Assembly: GCF_023101165.1 (NCBI RefSeq)
Contig: NZ_CP078076.1
Location: 2,418,001-2,482,000, forward strand
DNA: 64,000 nucleotides
DNA from: Microbacterium sufflavum
GTDB lineage: Bacteria; Actinomycetota; Actinomycetes; Actinomycetales; Microbacteriaceae
Direction of reading: 5' to 3'
The notes under the pieces are model-generated. The model searched no databases and was not told the origin of the DNA. It worked only from the letters and a program-made list of their open reading frames with translations. How positions within the stretch are numbered: the stretch's first letter is position 1; each line of letters begins with the position of its first letter. Position numbers and translations under genes: made by a program. Of this stretch, positions 50,814 through 59,086 are shown in pieces.

Positions 50814-52484
50814 CTACCTCTCGTCGGGCGCCGGCTCGGGGGCCGACGCGGTCAGGGCGGCGATCGCCGCGCGGTTGGTGGCGTGCAGCGGCTCGCCGTC
50901 GAGCAGGTCCAGCTCGGACAGCCGCCGCCAGGTGTTCGCGCGCACGCGGCTGAACGACAGCGAGATCGAGCGGTCGGCGAGCCAGCGTTTGAGAGCGGCG
51001 AACGACTCGGCGCCCGTGACGTCGACGTCGGTCACGGCCTCCATGTCGACGACGAGGTGCTGCACCGCGCCGTCGCCCGCGGCCCGGATCGCCTCCTTCA
51101 CCGCGGACGTGAATACCGTGCCGTTGGCGAAGAAGAGCGGCGCGGCCAGGCGCACCACGATGATGCCCGGTGCCGTCGTCGCTCCGGACGGCGCGTCCTC
51201 CAGCAGCGACTCCGCCGGATCGCCCGAGGCCTCCAGCACGTCGATCGCGGGTGAGGCCGCGCGCTTGGCGAGGTTGATGAGGGCCAGCACGAACGCGACG
51301 AGGATCCCGGGGATCGAACCGATCAGGAGAGTGACGAGGAAGCAGACCGCGCCGATCAGGAACTCGAACCGGTCTTTGCGCCACAGGTCGATGAACTCCC
51401 GCACGCCCAGCAGCGGAATGATGGCGACGCCCACGATCGCCCCGATCGCCGGCGAGGGGATGTCCTCCAGCAGCGCCGTCCCGAACAGCAGCAGGAGGAG
51501 GGTGCCGACGGCGAGCACGACCGCGGGCAGCTGCGTGCGCGAGCCGGCCTGGTCCATCGCGGCCGTGCGCGACGTGGACGAGCCGACCGCGAAGCTGCCC
51601 TGCGCGCCGGCTGCGACGTTCGCGACCCCGAACGCGAGCAGGTCGCGGTTGGCCCGAAACGGGTACCCGTGCTTCTCCGCGTACGACCGCGACACCAGCA
51701 GGCCCTCGGCCGTGGTGACCAGGGTGAGCGCGATCGCGGACGGCACGAGCGCCAGCCACGTGCCCCAGTCCAGCACGGGCCACGTCAGCGCGGGGGGACC
51801 GGCGGGGACGGCGCCCAGCACGTCGACCCCGCGGTCGTCGAGTCCCGCCAGCAGCACGAGCACGGTCGTCAGGATCAGGACGACGAGTGCCCACGGGACC
51901 GCGCGCAGGAAGGCCTTCCCGATCAGGAGCACCGCGACCGAGCCGGCGGCGATCAGCAGGGACCAACCGTTGAGCGTGGGCAGTCCGCCGATCAGCGCAA
52001 CTGTCTTCTCGGGGAACTCGGCACCGGAGTCGATCTTCACGCCCAGCATCTTGGCGATCTGGCTCACCATGATGTCCAGCGCGAGGCCGCCCACGAAGCC
52101 GACCAGGATCGGCTTCGACAGGAAGTCGGCGAGGAAGCCGAGCCGGAACACCGCCAGGAGCACGAACATCAGCCCGGACAGCACGGCCTGCGCGAGTGCG
52201 AGCGTGGCGTAGTCGGCGCTCCCGGCCACGGCCAGCCCGCCGACGGACGAGGCGACGAGCGCGGCCGCCGCCGCGTCGGGAGAGGCGACGAGCTGCCGCG
52301 ACGACACGACCAGCGCGTACAGCACGGTGGGGACGATCAGCGCGTAAAGCCCGGCGGTCGCGGGCAGCCCGGCGATCTGGGCGTATCCGATGTTCAACGG
52401 GATGGCGATCGCGAGCAGGGTGACGCCCGCCGTCACCTCCGTGAGGGCGTTGCGCGCCGTCAGACCGGCGAGCGGTCGTTGCAT
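50814..52484 (-). CDS. SulP family anion transporter with STAS domain (second)
   Basis: 556 residues. 'TAGVTLLAIAIPLNIGYAQIAGLPATAGLYALIVPTVLYALVVSSRQLVASPDAA' is the SulP N-terminal signature; 10-12 membrane segments to about 400, then the STAS domain (about 425-545, 'LVVDMEAVTDVDVTGAESFAALKRWLADRSISLSFSRV'). It differs clearly in sequence from the first SulP. ATG 52484 has GAGAGGAGG upstream. Operon order is SulP, GAP, GAP. An AI-2E-family gene lies 80 bp upstream on the same strand and may share the transcript. Confidence 0.9.
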   Translation of the reverse strand: MQRPLAGLTARNALTEVTAGVTLLAIAIPLNIGYAQIAGLPATAGLYALIVPTVLYALVVSSRQLVASPDAAAAALVASSVGGLAVAGSADYATLALAQAVLSGLMFVLLAVFRLGFLADFLSKPILVGFVGGLALDIMVSQIAKMLGVKIDSGAEFPEKTVALIGGLPTLNGWSLLIAAGSVAVLLIGKAFLRAVPWALVVLILTTVLVLLAGLDDRGVDVLGAVPAGPPALTWPVLDWGTWLALVPSAIALTLVTTAEGLLVSRSYAEKHGYPFRANRDLLAFGVANVAAGAQGSFAVGSSTSRTAAMDQAGSRTQLPAVVLAVGTLLLLLFGTALLEDIPSPAIGAIVGVAIIPLLGVREFIDLWRKDRFEFLIGAVCFLVTLLIGSIPGILVAFVLALINLAKRAASPAIDVLEASGDPAESLLEDAPSGATTAPGIIVVRLAAPLFFANGTVFTSAVKEAIRAAGDGAVQHLVVDMEAVTDVDVTGAESFAALKRWLADRSISLSFSRVRANTWRRLSELDLLDGEPLHATNRAAIAALTASAPEPAPDER

Positions 52485-52564
52485 CCCCGCCTCCTCTCGC
52501 CGCGGCACCGAGCGCCGCGCGTCCACCCTTCCACCGCGGCGCGTGCCCTCGCCAGCGGGATCGG

Positions 52565-53713
52565 TCAAGCTCCCCCTGGTGATTTCCGGTCGGGCTCTGC
52601 GGCGGGGTCGGGCTCCGGTCGTGCGGGAACGGTCGGGGGCGGAGCGGCCGAGCGGTCGCCGGACAGCCAGCGCAGCCAGGTGCTGCCGGGGTCGACCTCC
52701 AGCACCAGGGTGCGTACGACCAGCGTGAGCGGCACGGCGAGGATCGCCCCGAGCGGACCGATCACGAACGTCCAGAACACCACCGAGAAGAAGCTCAGCG
52801 TCAGGCTCAGGTCGACCGCGTCGCTCACGAACTTCGGCTGCACGAGAACCTGCAGCACGACGTTGACGACGCAGTACACCGCGACGACGGCGAGAAGGAG
52901 GGGCCAGCCGCCCACCACGAGCGCCAGCACCGCGGGCGGGATGAGGCCGAGCACAAACCCGATGTTCGGCACGAAGTTCGTCACGAACGCGAGGATCGCC
53001 CAGACGAGCGGCGCTGGCACGCCCATCCACCACAGGGCGAGCCCGTCGATCACGGCGACGATCGCGCCGAAGATCGCGTTGACGACGAAGTAGCGGCGCA
53101 CGCCGCGGTTCAGTCGGGTGATGCGCTCGATCGACGCCCGACGCGTCGTCCCGAACACCTCGCCCGCCCGCTGGTATCGGGCCGCGTCGACCGCGAGGAA
53201 CACGATGTACGCGCACACGAAGAACAGTGCGGTCGCGACGCCGACCACGGTGCCGCCCACCCGGCTCGCGGCGGCGAGGAGCGTCTCGGGGTCGAGGACG
53301 GAGGCCGCGGTGTCGGTCGCGGCGTCCTCGAGCCCGAGCGACTGCAGCAGTGCGACCAGGTCGTCGGCCGTGCGACGGAGGCTGCCGTCCGTCGCGAGGT
53401 CGCCGATCAGCCCGGCGAACTGGATCCCGGCGAGCCACAGCAGGGCGCCCATCGCCACGAGGATCGCGATCGACACCACGATCACGGCGGTGGATCCCGT
53501 CCACGCCGGCCAGCCGCGCCGCCCGAAGGGACGGCGCACGGGATCGCACACCACGACGATGACGACGGCGAGGGCGAGGGGGCTGAACACGTCCCGCGCG
53601 ACGGAGAGGCCCGCGAGCGCGACGGCACCGGCGGCGAGGGCCAGCAGGACGCGCAGTGAGGGGGACAGGGAGCCGTCGATGACGCGTTCGGGGGAGGTGG
53701 GGGAGGTGGTCAC
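52565..53713 (-). CDS. AI-2E family transporter (DUF20)
   Basis: 382 residues with about eight membrane segments. 'NRGVRRYFVVNAIFGAIVAVIDGLALWWMGVPAPLVWAILAFVTNFVPNIGFVLGLIPPAVLAL' holds the family motif (NFVPNIG). The family is named for AI-2 export in E. coli, but many members are Na+(Li+)/H+ antiporters or of unknown role; no quorum-sensing synthase is here. A Pro/Ala-rich cytoplasmic tail closes the protein. GTG start, leaderless type, divergent from the second LAL regulator. Confidence 0.87.
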   Translation of the reverse strand: MTTSPTSPERVIDGSLSPSLRVLLALAAGAVALAGLSVARDVFSPLALAVVIVVVCDPVRRPFGRRGWPAWTGSTAVIVVSIAILVAMGALLWLAGIQFAGLIGDLATDGSLRRTADDLVALLQSLGLEDAATDTAASVLDPETLLAAASRVGGTVVGVATALFFVCAYIVFLAVDAARYQRAGEVFGTTRRASIERITRLNRGVRRYFVVNAIFGAIVAVIDGLALWWMGVPAPLVWAILAFVTNFVPNIGFVLGLIPPAVLALVVGGWPLLLAVVAVYCVVNVVLQVLVQPKFVSDAVDLSLTLSFFSVVFWTFVIGPLGAILAVPLTLVVRTLVLEVDPGSTWLRWLSGDRSAAPPPTVPARPEPDPAAEPDRKSPGGA

Positions 53714-53719
53714 GCGGTC

Positions 53720-53725
53720 AGCGTA
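53720..53725 (-). promoter_or_regulatory. Leaderless-type -10 hexamer of the AI-2E gene (TACGCT)
   Basis: TACGCT on the minus strand ends 6 nt before GTG 53713. Confidence 0.55.
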
Positions 53726-53758
53726 GCCCCGCGCGGGGGCGTGCGCCGTGGCCCGTCC

Positions 53759-53776
53759 TTCTCATCCGGGTGAGAA
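53759..53776. promoter_or_regulatory. Near-perfect 18-bp palindrome between AI-2E and LAL regulator genes
   Basis: TTCTCATCCGGGTGAGAA, one mismatched pair. The core TCATCCGGGTGA differs by one base from the palindrome upstream of the first SulP (44824). It sits 34-51 bp upstream of the AI-2E -10 and 36-53 bp upstream of the regulator -10, suitable for both promoters. Confidence 0.55.
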
Positions 53777-53811
53777 TCCTCGCGGTACGCATGCGGTCGC
53801 GCGGCCGTCAC

Positions 53812-53817
53812 TAGGGT
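53812..53817 (+). promoter_or_regulatory. Leaderless-type -10 hexamer of the second LAL regulator (TAGGGT)
   Basis: TAGGGT ends 7 nt before ATG 53825; the alternative GTG start at 53816 falls inside the hexamer. Confidence 0.5.
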
Positions 53818-53824
53818 GACTGCC

Positions 53825-56350
53825 ATGTCGTCCCCCCTGCGTCAGACGAGTCCAGGGCCGACCATGCGGTTCCGGCCGCCGGGCCCGCAGCCCGGCGTGC
53901 TGCGACGCGACCGGGTGACCGAGGCACTGCACGCGGCGGTCGCCGGCGCGCCGGTCACCGTCGTGAGTGCTCCCTCCGGTTTCGGCAAGACCACGGCCGT
54001 GGCACAGTGGGCGACGGGCGTGGACCGGGTGGCGTGGCTCGCGCTGAGCCCGTTCGACGTCGACCCCGCGCGGCTGACCCGCGGCGTCGTCGAGGCGCTT
54101 CGGGCGACCAGCGGCGACGCCTCCGCGCGCGACCTGCCCGCCCTCACGAACCCGGAGCGTGCGTACGAGGAGATCTGCCGGGTCTTCGGCGACCGCGACG
54201 CGCGGGTGCACCTGGTGGTGGACGACGCACACCGGGCGGGGGAGCGGTGGCGCCACGGCCTTCTCGGCATGCTCGCGGAGCAGCCGCCGGACGGTCTGCG
54301 GCTGGTGCTGGTGGGGACGACGCTGCTCGAGCTGACCCTGAGCCGCCAGCGCGTGACCGCCCCGGAGGGGTTCCTCGGGGCCGACCTGCTGAGCTTCACG
54401 CGCGAGGAGGTGGCGCGGCTCGCTCCCGCCGCGCGAGAGGGCCTCGGCGCGGACGCGATCGTGGAGGAGACGGGCGGGTGGCCGATCGCCGTCCGGCTCA
54501 TGATGATCGGTGGTGCCCGCCCGGAGCGGAGCGCCCCGAGCGCGTCGAGCTTCCTCGGCGAGTACGTGCGCGAGCACGTGCTGGGTGCCCTGCCGCCGGA
54601 GGTCGCCCGTTTCGTGCTCGACGCCACCGTCTGCGCCGAGCTCACGCCCGAGCTCGCCGCGCAGGTGACGCAGCGCGAGGACGCCGCGGAGCTGCTGGAG
54701 GCGTGCGTGCGACTGGGGCTGTTCCTCGACCGGTTCGACGGACCGCACGGCCCGGTCTATCGCTGGCACCGCACGTTCGCCCGCCGCTGCGGTGAGATCG
54801 CGGCGGGCGATCGCGACCGGCTCGCCGACGTGCACCGTCGAGCGGCCGCGACACTGGCCGAGTCCGATCCGGTCGCCGCGATCGGGCACGCCCTGCGGGG
54901 CGGTGAGCCCGACGTCGCGCGCACCATCCTGGATCGACACTGGCTCGGGCTCGTCGTGGGCGGGAGCGCCGCCGAGGTCGAGCACGCGGTGACGGAGCTA
55001 CGGCGGCACGACCCCGACGACCCCGACCTCCTCCTCGTGCAGGCGTGCGCGTGCGATGCGCTCGGCGAGCGCCACGTGGCACGCGAGCTGTTCCAGCGGG
55101 CGCACGCGCTGCGGGACCGCGACGGGGTGCCGACGTCGACGGTCGTGCCGGTCGCGCGGCTGCTGCTCGCGGACGACAGCGCCGACGTGGTGGAGGCCAG
55201 CGCGCAGGTGCACGCGCTGCTGCACGACGCCACGGCGGTGGAGGTCGCAGACCGCACCGCGCTCGACTACCTGCTGGGCTGGAGCGAGATCCGTCATCGC
55301 GGCGACCCCGCACTGCCGGTCGAGTACTTCGCCGCCGCGGCGCGGGAGGCCGAGCGCTCGGCCGACCCCGAGCGCGTGCGTTGGTCGCTCGCCCAACTCG
55401 CGTTCGGACAGGTCTGGGCCGGTCGCGTGGTCGACGCTCGCGACACGCTCGCCCGCATCGCCCCGCACGTCTCCGACGAACGGCATCGGGGAGGGACCGA
55501 GGCTGCCGCGGCCGGGTTCGTCGCCTACTGGTCGGGCGACAGCGCCGACGCGGCGGAGTCGTTCTCCGCGGTCCTCGACGGCGGAGAAGCCGATCGGGTG
55601 GTCGCCGGGCTGTCGAGGATGATGATCGCCTACGCGGCTGCCGAGACCGGCGACGTGGCCGCGTGCCGTCGCGCGGCGATCGCGGTGCAGGAGATCCCGC
55701 TGGAGGTGATCCGCGGGTTCAGCTGGGCGGCGCTGCGGGAATCGGCCGTGGCGCTGCTCGACGAGGCCGTAGGCAGTGGCGAGCGCGCCCGCCGGATCGC
55801 GGCACGCTCGGTGCAGCGTCCCGACCTTCCGCTGGTGAACGTCGCGCTCGCCGGCGTGCTTCGTCGCGCGGAGGAGTACCCCGCGGCGCTGGAGTCGCTG
55901 CGCTCGCTGCGGGGGTACGCCGAGGTGTCGTACGTCAAGGCGTCGACGCTGATCACGGCCGCCGTGATGCGGCGGCACGCGGGGCGGCACGAGGAGGCGC
56001 ACGAGCTGTGCGAGGCGGCCGTCGCTGTCGCGTCCGGCGAGGGGATCCGCGTGCTGTTCGGGCCGCGCGAGGTGGCCGTGCGGCGGCTGCTGCACGAGCA
56101 CGTGCACTTCGGCACGCAGTTCGAGGACTTCATCGGCCGCTGCCTCGCGATGGACGCGGCGGGCTCGCTCGCGGATCGTCTGTCCGAGCGGGAGCGGGAG
56201 GTGTTCCAGCAGTTGCAGACCGCACGGACGCTGCCCGAGATCGCACGGGAGCTGTCGGTGTCCGTCAACACGGTCAAGACGCATCAGCGGGCGATCTACC
56301 GCAAGCTCGGGGTGTCGTCGCGCCGGGAGGCCGTGCGCTCGACGGTGTGA
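53825..56350 (+). CDS. Large ATP-binding LuxR regulator (LAL/MalT type, second)
   Basis: 841 residues. Walker A 'VVSAPSGFGKTTAVAQWA' (about 45-62), Walker B 'VHLVVDDAHRAGERW' (about 133-147), a long helical TPR-like middle, and a C-terminal LuxR HTH (about 780-838, 'LSEREREVFQQLQTARTLPEIARELSVSVNTVKTHQRAIYRKLGV'). It shares its build with the regulator at 46775, but identity outside the ATPase and HTH motifs looks low. MalT-type proteins bind repeats of a short GGAkGA box, close to the GGGTGA half-site found in this region. Its own promoter carries a palindrome of that kind. Confidence 0.9.
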   Translation: MSSPLRQTSPGPTMRFRPPGPQPGVLRRDRVTEALHAAVAGAPVTVVSAPSGFGKTTAVAQWATGVDRVAWLALSPFDVDPARLTRGVVEALRATSGDASARDLPALTNPERAYEEICRVFGDRDARVHLVVDDAHRAGERWRHGLLGMLAEQPPDGLRLVLVGTTLLELTLSRQRVTAPEGFLGADLLSFTREEVARLAPAAREGLGADAIVEETGGWPIAVRLMMIGGARPERSAPSASSFLGEYVREHVLGALPPEVARFVLDATVCAELTPELAAQVTQREDAAELLEACVRLGLFLDRFDGPHGPVYRWHRTFARRCGEIAAGDRDRLADVHRRAAATLAESDPVAAIGHALRGGEPDVARTILDRHWLGLVVGGSAAEVEHAVTELRRHDPDDPDLLLVQACACDALGERHVARELFQRAHALRDRDGVPTSTVVPVARLLLADDSADVVEASAQVHALLHDATAVEVADRTALDYLLGWSEIRHRGDPALPVEYFAAAAREAERSADPERVRWSLAQLAFGQVWAGRVVDARDTLARIAPHVSDERHRGGTEAAAAGFVAYWSGDSADAAESFSAVLDGGEADRVVAGLSRMMIAYAAAETGDVAACRRAAIAVQEIPLEVIRGFSWAALRESAVALLDEAVGSGERARRIAARSVQRPDLPLVNVALAGVLRRAEEYPAALESLRSLRGYAEVSYVKASTLITAAVMRRHAGRHEEAHELCEAAVAVASGEGIRVLFGPREVAVRRLLHEHVHFGTQFEDFIGRCLAMDAAGSLADRLSEREREVFQQLQTARTLPEIARELSVSVNTVKTHQRAIYRKLGVSSRREAVRSTV

Positions 56351-56379
56351 ACGGGGGCGCCGCGTTCGACGGCCCCCGT
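56351..56379. terminator. Terminator hairpin between LAL regulator 2 and SHOCT gene
   Basis: A 10-bp stem (ACGGGGGC(G)CCG / CGGCCCCCGT) with a single bulged base and a 7-nt loop, directly after the regulator stop and 10 nt past the convergent SHOCT stop. Confidence 0.65.
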
Positions 56380-56388
56380 CCACCCGGG

Positions 56389-56775
56389 TCAGGCGAGGGC
56401 GCGCGCCTTGATCGCGGCGAACTCGGCGTCGGTGATGGTGCCGGCCGCGAGCAGTTTCGAGGCCTTCTCGATCTCGTCGGTCGCGCTGGTCCCTGCGACG
56501 CTGCGGATGTACGTATCGGCGGCGTCCTGCTGCTGTCGGTAGGAGGCGGCCGCACGTTCGGCCATTCCCCGCCCGCGCGCGATCAGGTAGATGAGCGCGG
56601 TGAGGAAGGGCACGAAGATCAGGAAGATGATCCACACGGCCTTCCACCAGCCGTTCAGCGCGTGGTCGCGGAACAGGTCGGCGACGATGTTGAACAGCAC
56701 CATGAGGTAGGAGACGAATACGAACACCCAGAAGAACCACCAGATGATGTCCCAGAAGCTTTCCCAGAACGACAC
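56389..56775 (-). CDS. Membrane protein with phospholipase D nuclease N-terminal-like and SHOCT domains
   Basis: 128 residues. Two membrane segments about 5-32 and 42-66 ('SFWESFWDIIWWFFWVFVFVSYLMVLF', 'GWWKAVWIIFLIFVPFLTALIYLIARG'), in the style of the PLDc_N/cardiolipin synthase N-terminal module, then a linker and a SHOCT domain ('DEIEKASKLLAAGTITDAEFAAIKARAL'). There is no catalytic domain. GTG 56775 has AAAGGGG upstream. The divergent intergenic region holds two copies of the TCACCC-N5-GGGYGA element. Confidence 0.82.
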   Translation of the reverse strand: MSFWESFWDIIWWFFWVFVFVSYLMVLFNIVADLFRDHALNGWWKAVWIIFLIFVPFLTALIYLIARGRGMAERAAASYRQQQDAADTYIRSVAGTSATDEIEKASKLLAAGTITDAEFAAIKARALA

Positions 56776-56846
56776 GTCGGACCCCTTTCGTCGATGAGCA
56801 GGTGAGGTGATCGTGGCAGCGACCACGGTGCCGGGCGTGGCGGTGG

Positions 56847-56863
56847 TCACCCGATCCGGGCGA
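56847..56863. promoter_or_regulatory. Inverted repeat TCACCC-N5-GGGCGA (site A)
   Basis: First of two sites in the 192-bp divergent region between the SHOCT and DUF6325 genes. Site B is 34 bp away, centre to centre. Confidence 0.55.
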
Positions 56864-56880
56864 GTCGCCGTCGTCGCAGC

Positions 56881-56897
56881 TCACCCCGCCCGGGTGA
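56881..56897. promoter_or_regulatory. Inverted repeat TCACCC-N5-GGGTGA (site B)
   Basis: Perfect 6-bp arms with a 5-nt spacer. It differs at only two positions from the 17-mer at 63421-63437 upstream of the HAD gene. Confidence 0.6.
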
Positions 56898-56967
56898 TCC
56901 CCTCGTGAGGGCCACGCGACGATGGTGCGAGCATGACGCCGTTGATCCGCGCGAGGAAGGCGGTGCC

Positions 56968-57402
56968 ATGAACGATTTCCGGTTCGGCCCGGTCGAGCTC
57001 TATCTGGTGGGGTTCGAGGGCGATCGACCCGACCCCGGCACCTTCCGTGCTCTCGCCGACGTCGCCGAGAGCGGCGTCGTCCGGATCCTGGACATCGTGC
57101 TCGTCGGCAAGACGACCGACGGGGACATCGAGATCCTGGAGCTGGAGGACGACGCCGAGCAGCTCGGGCTCGCCGGGTTCGCCCCCATCGTCTCCGGTCT
57201 CGCGGGGGAGGAAGACGTGGAGCTGTTGGCCGGCGAGCTCGATCCGGGTCGTTCGGCGGCGGTCGTGGTCCTGGAACTCGCGTTCGCCCGCGTGCTCGCG
57301 CACGACCTCGCGGCCGCGGGTGGACGGGTGCTGCGCACGGAGCGCGTCCCCGCACCCGTGGTGAATGCGCTCATCGACATCCTCGACCAGGAGGGGGACT
57401 GA
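56968..57402 (+). CDS. DUF6325 (DUF1269-like) family protein
   Basis: 144 residues, an acidic soluble protein: 'GPVELYLVGFEGDRPDPGTFRALADVAESGVVRILDIVLVGKTTDGDIEILELED', then an Ala-rich helix and 'VVLELAFARVLAHDLAAAGGRVLRTERVPAPVVNAL'. This is the stress-associated DUF1269/DUF6325 pattern; its function is unknown. It begins a run of genes (DUF6325, SHOCT, membrane protein, sulfatase) with gaps of 1, 36 and -4 nt, so an operon. Two inverted repeats lie 71-121 bp upstream. Confidence 0.82.
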   Translation: MNDFRFGPVELYLVGFEGDRPDPGTFRALADVAESGVVRILDIVLVGKTTDGDIEILELEDDAEQLGLAGFAPIVSGLAGEEDVELLAGELDPGRSAAVVVLELAFARVLAHDLAAAGGRVLRTERVPAPVVNALIDILDQEGD

Positions 57403-57403
57403 C

Positions 57404-57748
57404 ATGCCTCTGCGGAGATTCGGACGGCCGGGACTGCTGGGCCTCGCCGCGCGCACGGCCGTGGTCGCTGGCACGGCGACGGCCGTCACCGGGGCGGCGC
57501 AGCGGCACCAGGCCCGCCGGGCGCAGGAGGAGTACGAGCAGCAGCAGTACGAGGCCGCGCAGCAGCAGGCGCAGGTCGAGGCGACCGTGCGCGACGCCAC
57601 GGCCCCCGCCACGCCACCCGCGCCACCGACGGCTCCCGCCGGCGACGACCTGATCGCGAAGCTGCAGCAGCTCGCGGCCATGCAGCAGGCGGGCGTGCTG
57701 TCGGCGGAGGAGTTCGCGGCGGCGAAGCAGCGGCTGCTCGGCACCTAG
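57404..57748 (+). CDS. SHOCT-domain protein
   Basis: 114 residues. A short hydrophobic N-terminal segment (about 10-32), then a Gln/Glu-rich coiled coil ('RRAQEEYEQQQYEAAQQQAQVE'), an Ala/Pro linker (about 66-80) and a C-terminal SHOCT domain ('DDLIAKLQQLAAMQQAGVLSAEEFAAAKQRLL'). SHOCT is a short oligomerisation module found at protein ends. One nucleotide separates it from the DUF6325 stop. It is the second SHOCT protein in this neighbourhood; the two are not closely alike outside the domain. Confidence 0.85.
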   Translation: MPLRRFGRPGLLGLAARTAVVAGTATAVTGAAQRHQARRAQEEYEQQQYEAAQQQAQVEATVRDATAPATPPAPPTAPAGDDLIAKLQQLAAMQQAGVLSAEEFAAAKQRLLGT

Positions 57749-57784
57749 CCGCCGGTGCACCACGACGACGATCGAGGAGGACCG

Positions 57785-59086
57785 ATGGGCGAGCTCGACG
57801 AGCTACGGGCGCGGGTCGAGCTGCTCGAGCGCGAGAACGAGGCCCTGCGCACGCCGCGCCGTCGGCCCGCCGCGCGCAGCATCCTCGCCGGGGTCGTGCT
57901 CGCGGTGGCGGTGCTGCTCGCGCCCGTCGCCGTGCTCGGAACCTGGGCCCGCCTCCAGCTCGTGGACGCGGACCGCTTCGTCGCCACGTTCGGGCCGCTC
58001 GCAGACGACCCCGACGTGCAGGACTTCGTCGCCGACCAGGTGAGCGCCGCGATCGACGAGCAGGTCGACCTCGACGCCGTCGTCGGCGAGCTGTTCGACG
58101 GGCTGCGCTCGCTCGACCTGCCGCCCCGCGCCGAGTCCGCGCTCACGCTCCTCCAGGCTCCGGCGGCGTCGGGGCTGTCGTCCCTGATCGACGGCGTGGT
58201 GCACGACGTCGTGTCGTCCGCGCAGTTCGCCGACATCTGGGCGCAGTCGCTGCGGGTCGCGCACGAGCGTGCGGTCGCCGTGCTGCAGGACGAGCCGGGG
58301 ACCGCGCTGCAGCTGGCCGACGACGGGGTGCTGTCGCTCGACCTCGGTGTGGTGATCGAGCGCGTGAAAGATGCACTGGCGGAGCGCGGTGTCGGCGTGG
58401 CAGACCTGATCCCGGTGATCGACCGCTCCATCCCGATCGCCCAGGCCGATGCCCTCGTGCTCGTCCGGGCGCTGTACCAGGTCGCGGTCGCGGCGGGTTT
58501 CTGGTTGCCGTGGGTGTTGGCGGGGCTCGTGGTGCTGGGGGTGCTGCTGGCCCGCGACCGACCACGGGCGCTGCTGTGGACGAGTGTCGCGCTCGCCGCG
58601 GCCTTCCTGTTGCTGGCTGCCGGCCTGGGCATCGGCCGCTCGTTCTTCCTGGGCGCGGTGAGCCCGTCGATCATGACCGCTGCGGCGGCGGCGTCGCTGT
58701 TCGATGAGGTGACGGCGCTGCTGTCCTCGACGGTCGCGGCGCTCGCCCTGTCGGCGGTGCTGGTGGTGCTGTGGGCCTGGGTCGCCGGGTCGTCCCGCGC
58801 CGCGGTGCGCACGCGGACGGCCGTGGAGAGCGGTGTCGCCGCGCTCCGGGGCGCCGCGGAGCGTCACGGTGTCTCCACGGGGCGGTTCGGTGTGGCGGTC
58901 GACCGGTACCGCGGGCCGATCCTGGTCGCGGGGCTCGTCGTCGCGCTCCTCCTGCTGATCGTCCTGCGGCCGGTGTCGTTCGGTGCCGTGGTGGGCGTCG
59001 CGGCGGGCGTACTGGTGCTCGTCGTGCTGGTGGAGCTGCTGCGTCGCCCGCCCATCGCGCCGATGGCACCGGAGGAACACCCATGA
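57785..59086 (+). CDS. Large membrane protein of unknown function
   Basis: 433 residues. Starts with a short coiled coil (MGELDELRARVELLERENEALR), then a first membrane segment (about 34-55). An extracytoplasmic domain of about 180 residues follows ('DADRFVATFGPLADDPDVQDFVADQVSAAIDEQVDLDAVVGELFDGL'), and four or five further membrane segments to the end. The layout resembles actinobacterial integral membrane proteins annotated only as hypothetical. GAGGAGG lies before ATG 57785. The stop overlaps the sulfatase ATG (ATGA), so it is tied to sulfatase expression. Confidence 0.8.
   Translation: MGELDELRARVELLERENEALRTPRRRPAARSILAGVVLAVAVLLAPVAVLGTWARLQLVDADRFVATFGPLADDPDVQDFVADQVSAAIDEQVDLDAVVGELFDGLRSLDLPPRAESALTLLQAPAASGLSSLIDGVVHDVVSSAQFADIWAQSLRVAHERAVAVLQDEPGTALQLADDGVLSLDLGVVIERVKDALAERGVGVADLIPVIDRSIPIAQADALVLVRALYQVAVAAGFWLPWVLAGLVVLGVLLARDRPRALLWTSVALAAAFLLLAAGLGIGRSFFLGAVSPSIMTAAAAASLFDEVTALLSSTVAALALSAVLVVLWAWVAGSSRAAVRTRTAVESGVAALRGAAERHGVSTGRFGVAVDRYRGPILVAGLVVALLLLIVLRPVSFGAVVGVAAGVLVLVVLVELLRRPPIAPMAPEEHP

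Noticed and set aside
52565..53713. Quorum sensing by AI-2 on the basis of the AI-2E-family gene
   Set aside because: The family name is historical; no luxS or AI-2 receptor genes lie in the window.
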